DNA of 64,000 bases from Thermococcus sp. (GCF_027063845.1 NZ_JAMOQU010000019.1:97340-161339); one strand, 5' to 3'; positions 54,434 to 63,890 are shown, numbered from the stretch's first letter. Numbers and translations: made by a program. The notes: generated by a model from the letters alone, not told the origin.

Positions 54434-54442
54434 CCTTAAATA
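54434..54442 (+). promoter_or_regulatory. TATA box of the peptide-binding protein gene
   Basis: CCTTAAATA with ACGTAA just upstream as BRE-like sequence. The start near 54462 leaves a leader of about 58 bases that contains the palindrome and the AGGAGG ribosome site. Confidence 0.55.
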
Positions 54443-54482
54443 GGGCTCGGATGTATAGCTTCATGCCATTATACCCCGTATG

Positions 54483-54496
54483 TGGCAACGTTGCCA
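54483..54496. promoter_or_regulatory. Perfect 14-bp palindrome in the leader of the peptide-binding gene
   Basis: TGGCAACGTTGCCA is exactly self-complementary and lies about 20 bases after the expected transcript start. It could be a repressor site blocking elongation or initiation, or a short hairpin in the RNA near the ribosome site. Confidence 0.5.
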
Positions 54497-54519
54497 AAAA
54501 GTGAAGGAGGCAGTGGAGT

Positions 54520-57021
54520 ATGAATAGGAAAGCCCTAAGCCTGTTTGTTATGGGCTTGATGTTGTTTAGCGTTTTCTTGGTTGCCAAGCCAGCAAGCGCG
54601 CAGACGGTCCAGGGAGACAAGCTTAAAATCGTGTACCTTGCTGCCCAGGGTAGTCTCTTTATGGGTGTCTTTAACCCGTCCCCGAGCGGAATGACCGACG
54701 TTTACACCCACCGCATCTGGTACTTCCTCAACGACCCGGCGATAGTTATGGGCCCGGACGCCCAGAGGCACAACTACAGGTGCCAGCTCGTTGACGTCAA
54801 GTACAACGTTCAGGTTCCGGACGATGCCGTAATCTGGAATGGAACCGAGAAGAAGTGGGTCAGCCCCTACGCGGGTAAGACCGCTACCAGCGCCGTTACT
54901 TGGAAGTGCGGTCTCGGAACCTGGGTTGACGGCCAGAAGATAACCCTCGCTGACTACCTCTTCGACTACGCCATGACCTGGGAGTGGGCCTACCAGGACG
55001 GCAAGGACGACAAGTATTACGACGAGGAATGGGGCAACAACGCCCAGGGAACCCTCGAGACCATAATGGGTTTCAAGGTCAACAAGGTCACCGACGACTA
55101 CATCGAGTACACTATCTATCAGGACTACATTGTTCCGTACAGCAAGTGGGCGACCGCCGTCAACTTCATTGAGAAGCCGGCTCTTCCGTGGGAGCTTTAC
55201 AACGTTATGAGCGAGATGGTTGCCAATGGAGTTAACGGTAAGGCCTTCTCCTGGAGCGAGCAGCCGCAGGATGGTTACCAGATTGACATGATTGACCCCG
55301 ACCAGATGAAGTACTTCAAGGCCGAGGCTCAGGCCATACTCGACGGCGGAAAGCTCATCCCAGTCTGGCTTGAGACCGCCAAGGACGTCCTCCAGAAGTG
55401 GGGCATCAGCGAGGAGCAGGCTGGACTGACTGAGGACCTTGCCAAGAAGGGCTACGAGAGCGTCATCAGCTGGGTTGACAAGTACAACAACGCCATCATC
55501 AGCGACGGTCCGTACTACGTTGAGAAGTACGACCCGAAGGCCATGACCGTCGTTCTCAAGGCTGCCAACAACAAGAGGGTTGGTTACCCCGATGAGATAA
55601 ACGGCAAGAAGCTCCCGTGGGACCCGTACTGGAAGGAGATTGACATCTACGGTAGCCTTAACGACGACACCGCTATCCTCGCCGTTGCCAAGGGCGAGTA
55701 CGACCTCTACTGGTACGCCAGGCCCTACAACAAGATAGCCAAGGCCCTCCAGGAGTACGGTGACAATCTCAACCCGATGAAGACCATCGCCGTCTGGTGG
55801 AGCGTTAACCTCAACCTCGTCGGCGACCCGCAGACCGGTCTCGTCAACTCAAGCGGCCAGACTAAGTTCAACCCGTTCGCGCTCCGTGAGGTCAGGTTTG
55901 CTATGAACTGGCTCATCAACAGGCAGTACATCGTCAGCCAGGTCCTCCAGGGAAGCGGTGCTCCGCTCTTCGGTACCGCCGTCAGCGGTCAGGTTGACGC
56001 TTACAGCAACTACATGAAGGTTGCCAAGGCCCTTGGCTTCACCCCGCAGGGTGACGAGGCCTACGCCATCAAGATGATTGACGAGGCCATGAACAAGGCC
56101 GCTCAGGAGCTCGCCAAGAAGGGTCACAAGCTTGAGAAGAAGGATGGCGTCTGGACCTTCGACGGAGAGCCTGTTACCGTGAAGATTATTGCTCGTGTTG
56201 AGGACGAGAGGCTTGATGAGGGCAAGTACCTTGCCCAGATACTCCAGAAGGCGGGCTTCAAGGTTGACCTCCTCCAGTGGCAGAGGAGCCAGGCCAGCAA
56301 GGCCGTCTACCTCAGCGACCCGACCACCCTCCAGTGGCACGTTTACACTGAGGGTTGGGTCGTCAGCGGAATCCAGGACGTTGCGAGCCTTGCCTGGGAC
56401 TTCTGGTTCTTCGACATCTACGTTGACCCGAACTGGGGTACCGACTACCACAACCCGATGACCGTCAGGGACCTCGTTGACGCTACTGCCAACGGTGACC
56501 TTGCCAAGTTCATAAGCACCGTTGACCTCAAGTACTACAACACTCCAGACAAGCTTGAGAAGATCCTTGACTGGACCGGCTACGACCTCGCCAGCCTGCT
56601 TGCCTTCGCCAAGTGGACCGGACCGAACAACGACACCGTCAAGCTCGAGAGCCTTGACCAGTTCTGGGACCTCTACAAGCTCGCCTACGGTACTCACTCG
56701 CTCAACGCTCCGCGTGTCTACACCGCCGAGACCTGGAACTTCTTCCTCCTCAACAAGAAGATAAAGGTCGAGTTCGTTGACCCGATAAGCGGTGTTGGCA
56801 GCATCCTCTCAGCTAGGTCAATAATGCCCGCCCCGAAGGAGACCCCGACCACCACCACGCAGACCACCAGCAGTGAGGAGAAGCCGACCACCAGCAAGCC
56901 CAGCACTGAGAAGCCAACTACCTCATCCAGCGCCGGTGGCGAGGAGAAGAAGGAACTCTGTGGCCCGGCCTTCATCGTCGGCCTTGCCATAGTGCCGCTC
57001 CTCCTCAGGAGGAGGAAGTGA
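54520..57021 (+). CDS. Peptide ABC transporter binding protein with CGP-CTERM anchor
   Basis: An 833-residue surface protein of the SBP_bac_5 family. A signal peptide ends ASA near residue 27. The binding domain spans about 30-770, with blocks such as GPYYVEKYDPKAMTVVLKA and PFALREVRFAMNWLINRQYI typical of DppA/OppA. A Thr/Ser/Pro-rich linker (about 772-805) leads to ELCGPAFIVGLAIVPLLLRR, the CGP-CTERM signal of Thermococcaceae; the Cys is probably processed and modified to anchor the protein. AAGGAGGCAG gives strong translation. DppBCDF follow, with an extra promoter between. Confidence 0.93.
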   Translation: MNRKALSLFVMGLMLFSVFLVAKPASAQTVQGDKLKIVYLAAQGSLFMGVFNPSPSGMTDVYTHRIWYFLNDPAIVMGPDAQRHNYRCQLVDVKYNVQVPDDAVIWNGTEKKWVSPYAGKTATSAVTWKCGLGTWVDGQKITLADYLFDYAMTWEWAYQDGKDDKYYDEEWGNNAQGTLETIMGFKVNKVTDDYIEYTIYQDYIVPYSKWATAVNFIEKPALPWELYNVMSEMVANGVNGKAFSWSEQPQDGYQIDMIDPDQMKYFKAEAQAILDGGKLIPVWLETAKDVLQKWGISEEQAGLTEDLAKKGYESVISWVDKYNNAIISDGPYYVEKYDPKAMTVVLKAANNKRVGYPDEINGKKLPWDPYWKEIDIYGSLNDDTAILAVAKGEYDLYWYARPYNKIAKALQEYGDNLNPMKTIAVWWSVNLNLVGDPQTGLVNSSGQTKFNPFALREVRFAMNWLINRQYIVSQVLQGSGAPLFGTAVSGQVDAYSNYMKVAKALGFTPQGDEAYAIKMIDEAMNKAAQELAKKGHKLEKKDGVWTFDGEPVTVKIIARVEDERLDEGKYLAQILQKAGFKVDLLQWQRSQASKAVYLSDPTTLQWHVYTEGWVVSGIQDVASLAWDFWFFDIYVDPNWGTDYHNPMTVRDLVDATANGDLAKFISTVDLKYYNTPDKLEKILDWTGYDLASLLAFAKWTGPNNDTVKLESLDQFWDLYKLAYGTHSLNAPRVYTAETWNFFLLNKKIKVEFVDPISGVGSILSARSIMPAPKETPTTTTQTTSSEEKPTTSKPSTEKPTTSSSAGGEEKKELCGPAFIVGLAIVPLLLRRRK

Positions 57022-57047
57022 TTTCCTTTCCCTCTTTTTCTTGTTCC
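57022..57047 (+). terminator. T-rich region after the binding-protein gene
   Basis: TTTCCTTTCCCTCTTTTTCTTG directly after the stop. Partial termination here would make the binding protein more abundant than the permeases. Confidence 0.35.
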
Positions 57048-57054
57048 TACCTGA

Positions 57055-57078
57055 TGAACACGGCTGTTCTTGTGTTCA
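57055..57078. repeat. Inverted repeat between binding protein and permease genes
   Basis: TGAACAC and GTGTTCA are exact inverted arms separated by ten bases. A second inverted repeat, AAATGT-GT-ACATTT, follows at 57079-57092, just upstream of a TATA box at about 57112-57120. They may be a processing hairpin or operator sites for the internal promoter. Confidence 0.45.
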
Positions 57079-57111
57079 AAATGTGTACATTTGTGCTCGT
57101 TTTGGGGAAAA

Positions 57112-57120
57112 CTATTTAAA
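57112..57120 (+). promoter_or_regulatory. Internal TATA box of the dppBCDF genes
   Basis: CTATTTAAA lies about 70 bases before ATG 57186, so the four transport genes can be transcribed apart from the binding protein. Confidence 0.45.
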
Positions 57121-57185
57121 CTTTAACTGGCACGTAAAAGTTGACTTCATGGAGAGCCAGTAGTATCGCTGCTGGAGGGGATAGA

Positions 57186-58226
57186 ATGGGGATGAGCTTT
57201 GGAAAGTACGTGGCGTACCGTTTGATAAACGCTGTGATAATCCTCTTCCTGGCGGTTCTGTTGATGTCCGCCCTCTTCACGAAGCTCGCAACAATACAGC
57301 TGACCGCCCAGGTGAACGAGGAAGTGCAGATGTGGGTCAGGTCTTACACGCAGACCCACCACACCCAGCCTTCTCAGGAGCTCATTGAGCAGTACAAGCA
57401 GACCAGGATTAAGTACTACCACCTCGACCAGCCCTACTGGAAGAGAACGTGGGAATACGCGATAAATACGTTCTTTTTCAAATGGGGACAATCCTTCCAG
57501 AAGGTCTTTGGAACCACTGTCATAACGGACCAGATTAAGACAGCCCTTGCGAGGACCGTTCTCCTCTTCACAACCGCGGAAATCCTGGTTATCATCATAG
57601 GTCTTGCCCTCGGTATCAAGAGCGCCCGCAGTCCTGGAAGCCTGCTCGACAGAACCATATCCATCCTGGCAATGGTCACCACGAGCCTTCCGATGTGGTG
57701 GCTCGGAATGCTCATGATACTCGTTTTCGTCGTCTACCTCGGCTGGCTACCGATAACTCTCTACTCACAGGTTCAGGTCTCCGGCTGGGCAAACATCCTC
57801 AAGAAGATGAGCCTCCCGGTCGTTACAATCGTCATCAACCTCTTCGGTGGCTGGGCCTGGACGACCAGAAACATCATGATTGGAACCATGCAGGAAGACT
57901 TCATCATGGTTGCTAGGGCAAAGGGTGTCCCCGAGAGGAAGATTATCTACGGTCACGCCCTCAAGGCCGCCGCTCCGCCGATTATCACCATGGTCATCTT
58001 CGGTCTCATAGGCTCCCTTGGCGGTGCAATGATTACCGAGATAGTCTTCAACTGGCCGGGAATGGGACGTCTCTACTACGAGGCGCTCCAGCTCAACGCC
58101 GTTAAGACGATGATGGCACTGAACTACATGTTCGCAATACTCACTGTCCTCTCAATGGTGCTCGCGGACATACTGTACGCATACCTCGACCCGAGAATCA
58201 GGATTGGCGCCGCAGCCCGCTCGTGA
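57186..58226 (+). CDS. dppB: Peptide ABC transporter permease DppB
   Basis: A 346-residue permease with an N-terminal helix (about 10-30), an outside segment of about 100 residues including HTQPSQELIEQYKQTR, and a five-helix core. The ATPase-contact loop is ARAKGVPERKIIYGHALK, of standard DppB type, unlike the GLP-GRI version of the two orphan pairs. GGAGGGGATAGA sets ATG 57186; the track's 57141 start has no ribosome site. DppC follows after 10 bases. Confidence 0.92.
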   Translation: MGMSFGKYVAYRLINAVIILFLAVLLMSALFTKLATIQLTAQVNEEVQMWVRSYTQTHHTQPSQELIEQYKQTRIKYYHLDQPYWKRTWEYAINTFFFKWGQSFQKVFGTTVITDQIKTALARTVLLFTTAEILVIIIGLALGIKSARSPGSLLDRTISILAMVTTSLPMWWLGMLMILVFVVYLGWLPITLYSQVQVSGWANILKKMSLPVVTIVINLFGGWAWTTRNIMIGTMQEDFIMVARAKGVPERKIIYGHALKAAAPPIITMVIFGLIGSLGGAMITEIVFNWPGMGRLYYEALQLNAVKTMMALNYMFAILTVLSMVLADILYAYLDPRIRIGAAARS

Positions 58227-58236
58227 GGTGGTGTAA

Positions 58237-59781
58237 ATGAGATGGGTTGATTTCAAGGACAGCGTCAGAAGGTTTTGGGAGGATTACAAACACCAGAAGA
58301 GTGGAATGTTCGGATTATTTTTCCTCATCGTCCTCATAGTCCTCGCAATCGCCGCTCCTTATATTACCAGTCCAGACGTACCCAAGGAATGGCAGACTGG
58401 AACCGCCTGGGTTACCAATCCCAAGAACGCCCCTCCCTCGTGGGAGAACTACTTCGTGAGCGAGACGAGGGCACCTCAGGTTGAGTACACCATAGACGAC
58501 CTTCATCTCACCAAGGCCCAGAACGGTAGCTACACCGTTTACACTATGACGTTTACCTATGACATGAGGTACGACATTCCGCCCAAGGACATAGTCATCA
58601 CTGGCCTTAACTCGACCGCTGAGAGGCCCCAGGACAACCCGCTGGTCACAATGTACGTTGAGAGGCCCAAGGAAAACGGTCTTAAGTACAACTCCCTCAT
58701 GCTTCTCTACAACGTCCAGCTCCCATCAAGCGGTGTCGTCCAGCTTGCCTACACTCAGGAAGTCAAGAGCCTCATCTTCTACTGGCTCTACGAGAACGGC
58801 ATATTCACCCTTCCAATGCAGATCCCTGAGGACCTTCCAATGGATATGAAAATGATGTACCTCACCCAGCAGGTTCAAATGAACTCGACCCTCTACGGTT
58901 ACTACCAGTCAATGGACCCGATGAAGGTCATTTTCGGTAAGATGACTGACAACGGAAAGCTCCGCACCCTCGACCAGATAGTTAACTCCCCCGAAGCCCT
59001 CCAGGGCACGTACAAGTTCACTATAGTCGTCACAGTTCCGAGCGACGTTCAGGTTGACTTCAGCAACTTCAAGGTTGCCCTCGTTGGTAGAACCTACGGC
59101 CTCCTCGGAACCGACCAGTACGGCAGGCCGATTGCCCTTGGCCTCCTCTGGGGTATCCGCGTTGCCCTGGCCATAGGTATCGCCGTTTCAGTCAGTACAG
59201 TTCTCATTGGAGTTCTCATTGGAGTTACAAGTGCCTACCTTGGCGGATGGGCTGACGAGGCAATACAGAGGTTCACTGAGTTCATGATGACCCTGCCGGT
59301 GCTTCCGATGCTCATCCTGCTCTCGCTGTACTTCGGAGGTAAGATTAACCTCAAGCAGCTCGTCTTCATCCTGGTGCTCTTCGGATGGATGGGAACCACC
59401 AAGGTCGCGAGGAGTATGGCACTCCAGATTAAGGAGCAGACCTACGTTGAGGCCGCGAGAGCCCTCGGTGCGAGCACGGGAAGGATAGTCTTCAAGCACA
59501 TCGTTCCGCAGCTCCTACCGTACGCGTTCGCCAGCATAGCCCTCAGCGTTCCGGGAGCAATCCTCAGCGAGGCCGGACTGAGCTTCCTTGGCCTTACGAG
59601 CAACAACATGATTACGTGGGGTCAGATGCTTAACGCCGCCAACGCCAACGGTGCAACACTCAACGGATACTGGTGGCAGGTCATCCCGCCAGGACTTGCA
59701 ATCGCCTTCGTCGGACTGATATTCGTCCTGATTGGTGTCTCGCTCGACACCGTGCTCAACCCGAAGCTCAAGCGCGCGTGA
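58237..59781 (+). CDS. dppC: Peptide ABC transporter permease DppC with very large outside insert
   Basis: A 514-residue permease, about 200 residues longer than bacterial DppC. Helix 1 is at about 28-47, and residues about 48-285 form an outside insert rich in Pro, Tyr and Gln with beta patterns (YTVYTMTFTYDMRYDIPPKD). The core starts at YGLLGTDQYGRPIALG, and the contact loop is ARALGASTGRIVFKHIVPQ. The insert may dock the anchored binding protein. GAGGTGGTGTAA precedes the ATG. Confidence 0.92.
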   Translation: MRWVDFKDSVRRFWEDYKHQKSGMFGLFFLIVLIVLAIAAPYITSPDVPKEWQTGTAWVTNPKNAPPSWENYFVSETRAPQVEYTIDDLHLTKAQNGSYTVYTMTFTYDMRYDIPPKDIVITGLNSTAERPQDNPLVTMYVERPKENGLKYNSLMLLYNVQLPSSGVVQLAYTQEVKSLIFYWLYENGIFTLPMQIPEDLPMDMKMMYLTQQVQMNSTLYGYYQSMDPMKVIFGKMTDNGKLRTLDQIVNSPEALQGTYKFTIVVTVPSDVQVDFSNFKVALVGRTYGLLGTDQYGRPIALGLLWGIRVALAIGIAVSVSTVLIGVLIGVTSAYLGGWADEAIQRFTEFMMTLPVLPMLILLSLYFGGKINLKQLVFILVLFGWMGTTKVARSMALQIKEQTYVEAARALGASTGRIVFKHIVPQLLPYAFASIALSVPGAILSEAGLSFLGLTSNNMITWGQMLNAANANGATLNGYWWQVIPPGLAIAFVGLIFVLIGVSLDTVLNPKLKRA

Positions 59782-59791
59782 GGTGGTTTAG

Positions 59792-60751
59792 ATGGCTAAG
59801 AACGTCCTTGAAGTTAGGAACCTCAAGATGTATTACTTCACCAGCAAGGGTGTCGTCAAGGCCGTTGACAACATCAGCTTCGACCTTAAGAAGGGAGAAG
59901 TGCTTGGACTTGCCGGAGAAAGCGGATGTGGCAAGTCCTCCCTTGGTTTTACCCTTTTGGGTATGCCCACCCCTCCAGGAAAGATAGTTGATGGAAGCAT
60001 CAAGATTGACGGCAGGGAGATAGTTGGCCTTCCTGAGGACGTCCTAAGGAAGGAAATCCGCTGGCAGAAGATTTCGATGATATTCCAGGGAGCAATGAAC
60101 GCCCTCAACCCAGTTTACACCATCGGTTTCCAGATGACCGAGCCCCTCATATACCACAAGGGAATGAGCCAGGAGGAGGCCCTTGACAGGGCTCAGAAGT
60201 ACCTTGAGCTCGTCGGTCTCGACCCGGAAATCGTTTACCGTTACCCCCACGAGCTCTCGGGTGGTATGAAACAGCGTGTCGTTATTGCCATGGCCCTCCT
60301 CATGGAGCCGAGCGTCGTCATAGCCGACGAGCCGACGACGGCCCTTGACGTTATCGTTCAGGCGCAGATTATCAACCTCATGAAGAGGCTCAAGAAGGAG
60401 CTCAACCTCTCAATGATATTCATCACCCACGACCTCAGCATCCTCGCCGAGATTAGCGACAAGGTCGCCATCATGTACGCGGGCAAGATTATCGAGATTG
60501 GTGACAGCGAGAAGATTTACTACGAGCCGGCCCACCCGTACACCCAGAAGCTCCTCGCGGCAATACCGAGGCTTCACGAGGACGTTGAGAGGCTCGAGTT
60601 CATCCCCGGACAGCCGCCCAACCTCATCAACCCGCCGAAGGGATGTCGCTTCCACCCGAGGTGCCCCTATGCGATGGACGTTTGTAAGGAGCAGGAGCCC
60701 GAGCTGAAGGAGATTGATAAGGACCACTACGCGGCATGCTGGTTGCTGTGA
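59792..60751 (+). CDS. dppD: Peptide ABC transporter ATPase DppD
   Basis: A 319-residue ATPase. Walker A is GESGCGKSS near residue 46, the signature is LSGGMKQRV, and Walker B is SVVIADEPTTALD. The C-terminal oligopeptide-transporter extension carries the Cys cluster GCRFHPRCPYAMDVC with a last Cys in AACWLL, the [4Fe-4S]-type motif found in this subfamily. GAGGTGGTTTAG precedes the ATG. DppF follows after 10 bases. Confidence 0.94.
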   Translation: MAKNVLEVRNLKMYYFTSKGVVKAVDNISFDLKKGEVLGLAGESGCGKSSLGFTLLGMPTPPGKIVDGSIKIDGREIVGLPEDVLRKEIRWQKISMIFQGAMNALNPVYTIGFQMTEPLIYHKGMSQEEALDRAQKYLELVGLDPEIVYRYPHELSGGMKQRVVIAMALLMEPSVVIADEPTTALDVIVQAQIINLMKRLKKELNLSMIFITHDLSILAEISDKVAIMYAGKIIEIGDSEKIYYEPAHPYTQKLLAAIPRLHEDVERLEFIPGQPPNLINPPKGCRFHPRCPYAMDVCKEQEPELKEIDKDHYAACWLL

Positions 60752-60761
60752 GGTGTTGAGA

Positions 60762-61769
60762 ATGGCCGAGCCGATACTCAAGGTTGAAAACCTCAAGAAA
60801 TACTTCCCGCTCAAGAGGGGTCTCCTCGCCAGCCTGCGCGGTGAGCCTCAGCGCTTCGTCCACGCGGTTGACGGAGTCAGCTTCGAAATCTACAAGCAGC
60901 AGGTCTTTGCCCTCGTCGGTGAGAGTGGCTGTGGTAAGTCAACCACCGGAAGGCTCATCGTCAAGCTCCTTGAGCCAACCGACGGTAAGATTTACCTCGA
61001 GGGCGAGGACGTTACCGAGATTAAAACCAAGGAGGAGCTCCTTGCCTACAGAAGAAGGGTGCAGATGATATTCCAGGACCCGTTTGCTTCCCTCAACCCG
61101 CGCTTCAGAATCTTCGACGTCCTTGAGGAGCCCCTCCTCATCCACGGCATCGGTGAAACCAGGGCCGAGCGTGAGGAGCTTATCTATAAGGCCCTTGAGA
61201 TGGTCAAGATTATCCCACCCGAGGACTACGTCAGCAGGTTCCCGCACATGCTCTCTGGTGGACAGAGGCAGCGTGTTGCTATTGCAAGGGCCCTCATCTT
61301 GAACCCGACGTTTATCGTCGCCGACGAGCCGGTCTCGATGCTCGACGTGTCAATTCGTGCAGAGATTCTTGAGCTCATGAAGAGCCTCAAGGACAAGATG
61401 GGCGTCACGTACCTCTACATCACTCACGACCTCTCAACGGCCAGGTACTTCGCCGACTGGATTGCCGTCATGTACCTCGGTAGAATCGTCGAGATGGGCC
61501 CTGCTGAGAAGGTCATTGACAACCCGCTCCACCCGTACACGAGGGCGCTGCTCGCTGCCGTTCCGGAGCCGAAGCCCGAGAGGAGAAACGTCATCAAGGA
61601 GCTTCCGATTAAGGGTGAGGTTCCGAGCGCCGTCAACATTCCGCCCGGATGCCGCTTCCACCCGAGGTGTATCTACGCCAAGAAGGGCCTCTGTGACGTT
61701 GAACAGCCGAAGCTCATCGAGTACGAGCACAACCACTTCGCCGAGTGCCACCTCGTCGGTAAGTTCTGA
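60762..61769 (+). CDS. dppF: Peptide ABC transporter ATPase DppF
   Basis: A 335-residue partner of DppD. Walker A is GESGCGKSTT, the signature is LSGGQRQRV, and Walker B is TFIVADEPVSMLD. The C-terminal Cys motif is GCRFHPRCIYAKKGLC with a last Cys in AECHLV. Start ATG 60762 has GAGGTGTTGAGA ahead; the track's 60714 start overlaps dppD. A T tract (TTTCTTTTTTC) at 61774-61783 follows and probably ends the operon. Confidence 0.94.
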   Translation: MAEPILKVENLKKYFPLKRGLLASLRGEPQRFVHAVDGVSFEIYKQQVFALVGESGCGKSTTGRLIVKLLEPTDGKIYLEGEDVTEIKTKEELLAYRRRVQMIFQDPFASLNPRFRIFDVLEEPLLIHGIGETRAEREELIYKALEMVKIIPPEDYVSRFPHMLSGGQRQRVAIARALILNPTFIVADEPVSMLDVSIRAEILELMKSLKDKMGVTYLYITHDLSTARYFADWIAVMYLGRIVEMGPAEKVIDNPLHPYTRALLAAVPEPKPERRNVIKELPIKGEVPSAVNIPPGCRFHPRCIYAKKGLCDVEQPKLIEYEHNHFAECHLVGKF

Positions 61770-61773
61770 CCCC

Positions 61774-61783
61774 TTTCTTTTTT
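61774..61783 (+). terminator. T tract after dppF
   Basis: TTTCTTTTTT after the dppF stop, a probable archaeal terminator. The next gene starts close by with a GGTGATGCCC ribosome site, so some read-through is likely. Confidence 0.35.
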
Positions 61784-61796
61784 CTCGGTGATGCCC

Positions 61797-62267
61797 ATGA
61801 AAGAAGCCCTCAAAGTGTTTCTGAGCTCAAGGCTCGTTGTTGCAGGTTTTATCATGATACTGCTCGCCATGATTCTATCGGCAATAGCCGTCTTCCAGAC
61901 GGGGCATCCTTCTTATTACTCAAGCGGAACACTCGGTCCAGGTAATCATGCGCTTGGCAACGATACCTTTGAGAACAGGTACTTCTACTGCAACAGGAGC
62001 CTCTCCCTCAGCTCGAAAAACGCGACCGTTGAGGTCTCCTGGGGCAACTTCACGGCTGTATATAACATAACCGGAAACGCCACGTTCATCCCGACCGACA
62101 GGCCCGAGGTAATGGTTATTAACGGCACCGTCACCTACACATACAGGGCGAAGGCCATAAGCTACCCCTACTCCGACCTCGCGATACCCGCGGCAATCCT
62201 TGCCTTCGTCGGCACCGTTGTCCTGTGGGTTGGATACACCCACACCCTCAGGGGGAAGAGGGAATGA
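61797..62267 (+). CDS. Two-helix membrane protein with outside domain
   Basis: A 156-residue protein with helices at about 10-36 and 123-148 and about 85 outside residues between them. The outside part has beta patterns and many N-x-S/T sites ([19 protein letters not shown]), so it is probably glycosylated. I do not recognise a family. GGTGATGCCC sets ATG 61797. It overlaps nadE by four bases (ATGA). Confidence 0.6.
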   Translation: MKEALKVFLSSRLVVAGFIMILLAMILSAIAVFQTGHPSYYSSGTLGPGNHALGNDTFENRYFYCNRSLSLSSKNATVEVSWGNFTAVYNITGNATFIPTDRPEVMVINGTVTYTYRAKAISYPYSDLAIPAAILAFVGTVVLWVGYTHTLRGKRE

Positions 62268-63028
62268 GGAAGCTTGACTTCAACTCCGTCGTCGAGATAA
62301 TCACTGCCTTTATTAGGGAGAAAGTTGAGGAGGCTAACGCTGAGGGCGTCGTGATAGGGATAAGCGGGGGCATAGACAGTGCAACAACGGCTTATCTCGC
62401 CGTCAAAGCCCTCGGAAGGGAGCGCGTCCTCGGACTCATAATGCCCTACTACCAGAACCAGGACGTTGAGGACGCTAAACTCGTCTGCTCCTCCCTCGGA
62501 ATCGAGTGCAGGGAGATAAGCATAAGGCCAATTGTTGACTCGTTCGTTTCCCAGCTCGGATTCCAGCCCGACAAGAGGAGCCTCGGCAACATAATGTCCC
62601 GGGTGAGAATGGTTCTCCTCTATGCCCACGCCAACTCCAAAAACTACCTCGTCCTTGGAACCAGCAACAGGAGCGAGTTCCTGACGGGTTATTTCACCAA
62701 GTGGGGCGACGGGGCGAGCGACTACGCGCCCCTCATAAACCTCTACAAGACCGAGGTCTGGGAGGTTGCTAAGCTCGTCGGCGTTCCTGAGAAGATAATC
62801 GAGAAGAAGCCAACCGCTGGCCTCTGGGAGGGTCAGACCGACGAGGATGAGCTCGGCATAAGCTACCGCCTCCTCGACGAAATCCTCTGGCGCCTCGTTG
62901 ACCTGTTGAAGGACAAGGAAGAAATAGCCGAGGAGCTGGGCATACCAATCGAGCGGGTCGAATACGTCGAGAACCTCGTTAAGAGGAGCGAGCACAAGCG
63001 CCGTTTGCCACTGGGCCCGAGCTTTTGA
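62264..63028 (+). CDS. nadE: NH3-dependent NAD+ synthetase
   Basis: A 254-residue enzyme that amidates nicotinate adenine dinucleotide with ammonia. The PP-loop is [11 protein letters not shown] near residue 31. Further conserved blocks are [20 protein letters not shown] and [18 protein letters not shown]. No glutaminase domain is present, so free ammonia is used. GGGGGAAGAGGGA sets ATG 62264, coupled to the previous gene. Confidence 0.94.
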   Translation: MRKLDFNSVVEIITAFIREKVEEANAEGVVIGISGGIDSATTAYLAVKALGRERVLGLIMPYYQNQDVEDAKLVCSSLGIECREISIRPIVDSFVSQLGFQPDKRSLGNIMSRVRMVLLYAHANSKNYLVLGTSNRSEFLTGYFTKWGDGASDYAPLINLYKTEVWEVAKLVGVPEKIIEKKPTAGLWEGQTDEDELGISYRLLDEILWRLVDLLKDKEEIAEELGIPIERVEYVENLVKRSEHKRRLPLGPSF

Positions 63029-63037
63029 GGTGAGCCT

Positions 63038-63883
63038 ATGAAACGGGGCTACTTTTTAGTTTTTCTCGCCGCCTCAACCTGGGGAACGATAGGGATATTC
63101 GCCACCTACATCTACCGCTATAACGTTGATTCCTTCACGATGGTCTTTTGGCGAGTCCTCTTTGCCCTGATAATCCTCGGAACCTACATCTCGCTTTTCC
63201 TGCGTGAGAACCCCTTCACGCGCGAGAAACTGTGGTTCTACGCGGTTTACGGTCTTGTCGGAGTCTTCGCATTCTACACCCTCTACTTCTACACCGTCAA
63301 AATCTCATCGGTCGGCTTCGCGGTTCTGCTCATCTACACCGCCCCTGCTTTCTCTGTAATCCTCGGCAGATTAATCTTCAGGGAGCCCATAACAACCGAG
63401 AAGGCAATCGCACTGGTAATGGTGCTGGCTGGAGTGCTTCTCGTTGCTGGCAACGTGGACTTCAACGTGAGCCACTTGGCTTTACTGACCGGCATAGCGA
63501 CGGGCTTCACATACGCCCTCTACGGGGTTCTGGCCAAGTTCGGTGTCAGAAACGAGAGGCCCGAGAGGGTTCTCTTCATGACCCTGCTCTTTGGCCTACT
63601 CTTCCTTGCCCCCTTCTCTAAGTTCTCCGTCCCGATGGGAGCGATTCCCTACCTCCTCGGTTTAGCGTTTTTCCCGACGTTCCTCGGCTACACCCTCTAC
63701 AACCACGCCCTTAAAGAAGTCGAGGTCAGCAGGGCCAGCATAGTTGCGACTGTTGAGCCCGTGGTTGCAATAGTCCTCGCCTACATCCTGTTTGGCGAGG
63801 CCTTAACGCCCCTTCAGCTCCTCGGCGGGGCGCTTATAATAGGGGCATCAATACTCGTGCACCTGAGGAAGGAGAAGAACTGA
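63038..63883 (+). CDS. EamA/DMT-family transporter
   Basis: A 281-residue membrane protein of ten helices formed by two EamA repeats (about 5-135 and 145-278). Typical marks are the early STWGTIGIFATYIYRYN, the end of repeat 1 (IFREPITTEKAIALVMVLAG) and its counterpart in repeat 2 (LFGEALTPLQLLGGALIIGG-like). The substrate could be an amino acid or other metabolite. GAGGTGAGCCT precedes the ATG, nine bases after the nadE stop. Confidence 0.87.
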   Translation: MKRGYFLVFLAASTWGTIGIFATYIYRYNVDSFTMVFWRVLFALIILGTYISLFLRENPFTREKLWFYAVYGLVGVFAFYTLYFYTVKISSVGFAVLLIYTAPAFSVILGRLIFREPITTEKAIALVMVLAGVLLVAGNVDFNVSHLALLTGIATGFTYALYGVLAKFGVRNERPERVLFMTLLFGLLFLAPFSKFSVPMGAIPYLLGLAFFPTFLGYTLYNHALKEVEVSRASIVATVEPVVAIVLAYILFGEALTPLQLLGGALIIGASILVHLRKEKN

Positions 63884-63890
63884 GAAGGGC

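Larger units (their letters stand above)
54181..54519. other. Intergenic region between divergent pyrC and the peptide-binding gene
   Basis: About 340 bases with the leaderless pyrC promoter at the left and the binding-protein promoter at 54434 on the right. The middle holds one frame of 66 codons (54180-54380) without ribosome site, judged spurious. The right part has a perfect palindrome at 54483. Confidence 0.6.

Noticed and set aside
55849-56697. 282-codon minus-strand frame opposite the peptide-binding gene
   Set aside because: It is a Val/Leu-rich shadow produced by the Asp/Asn/Lys-rich coding strand.
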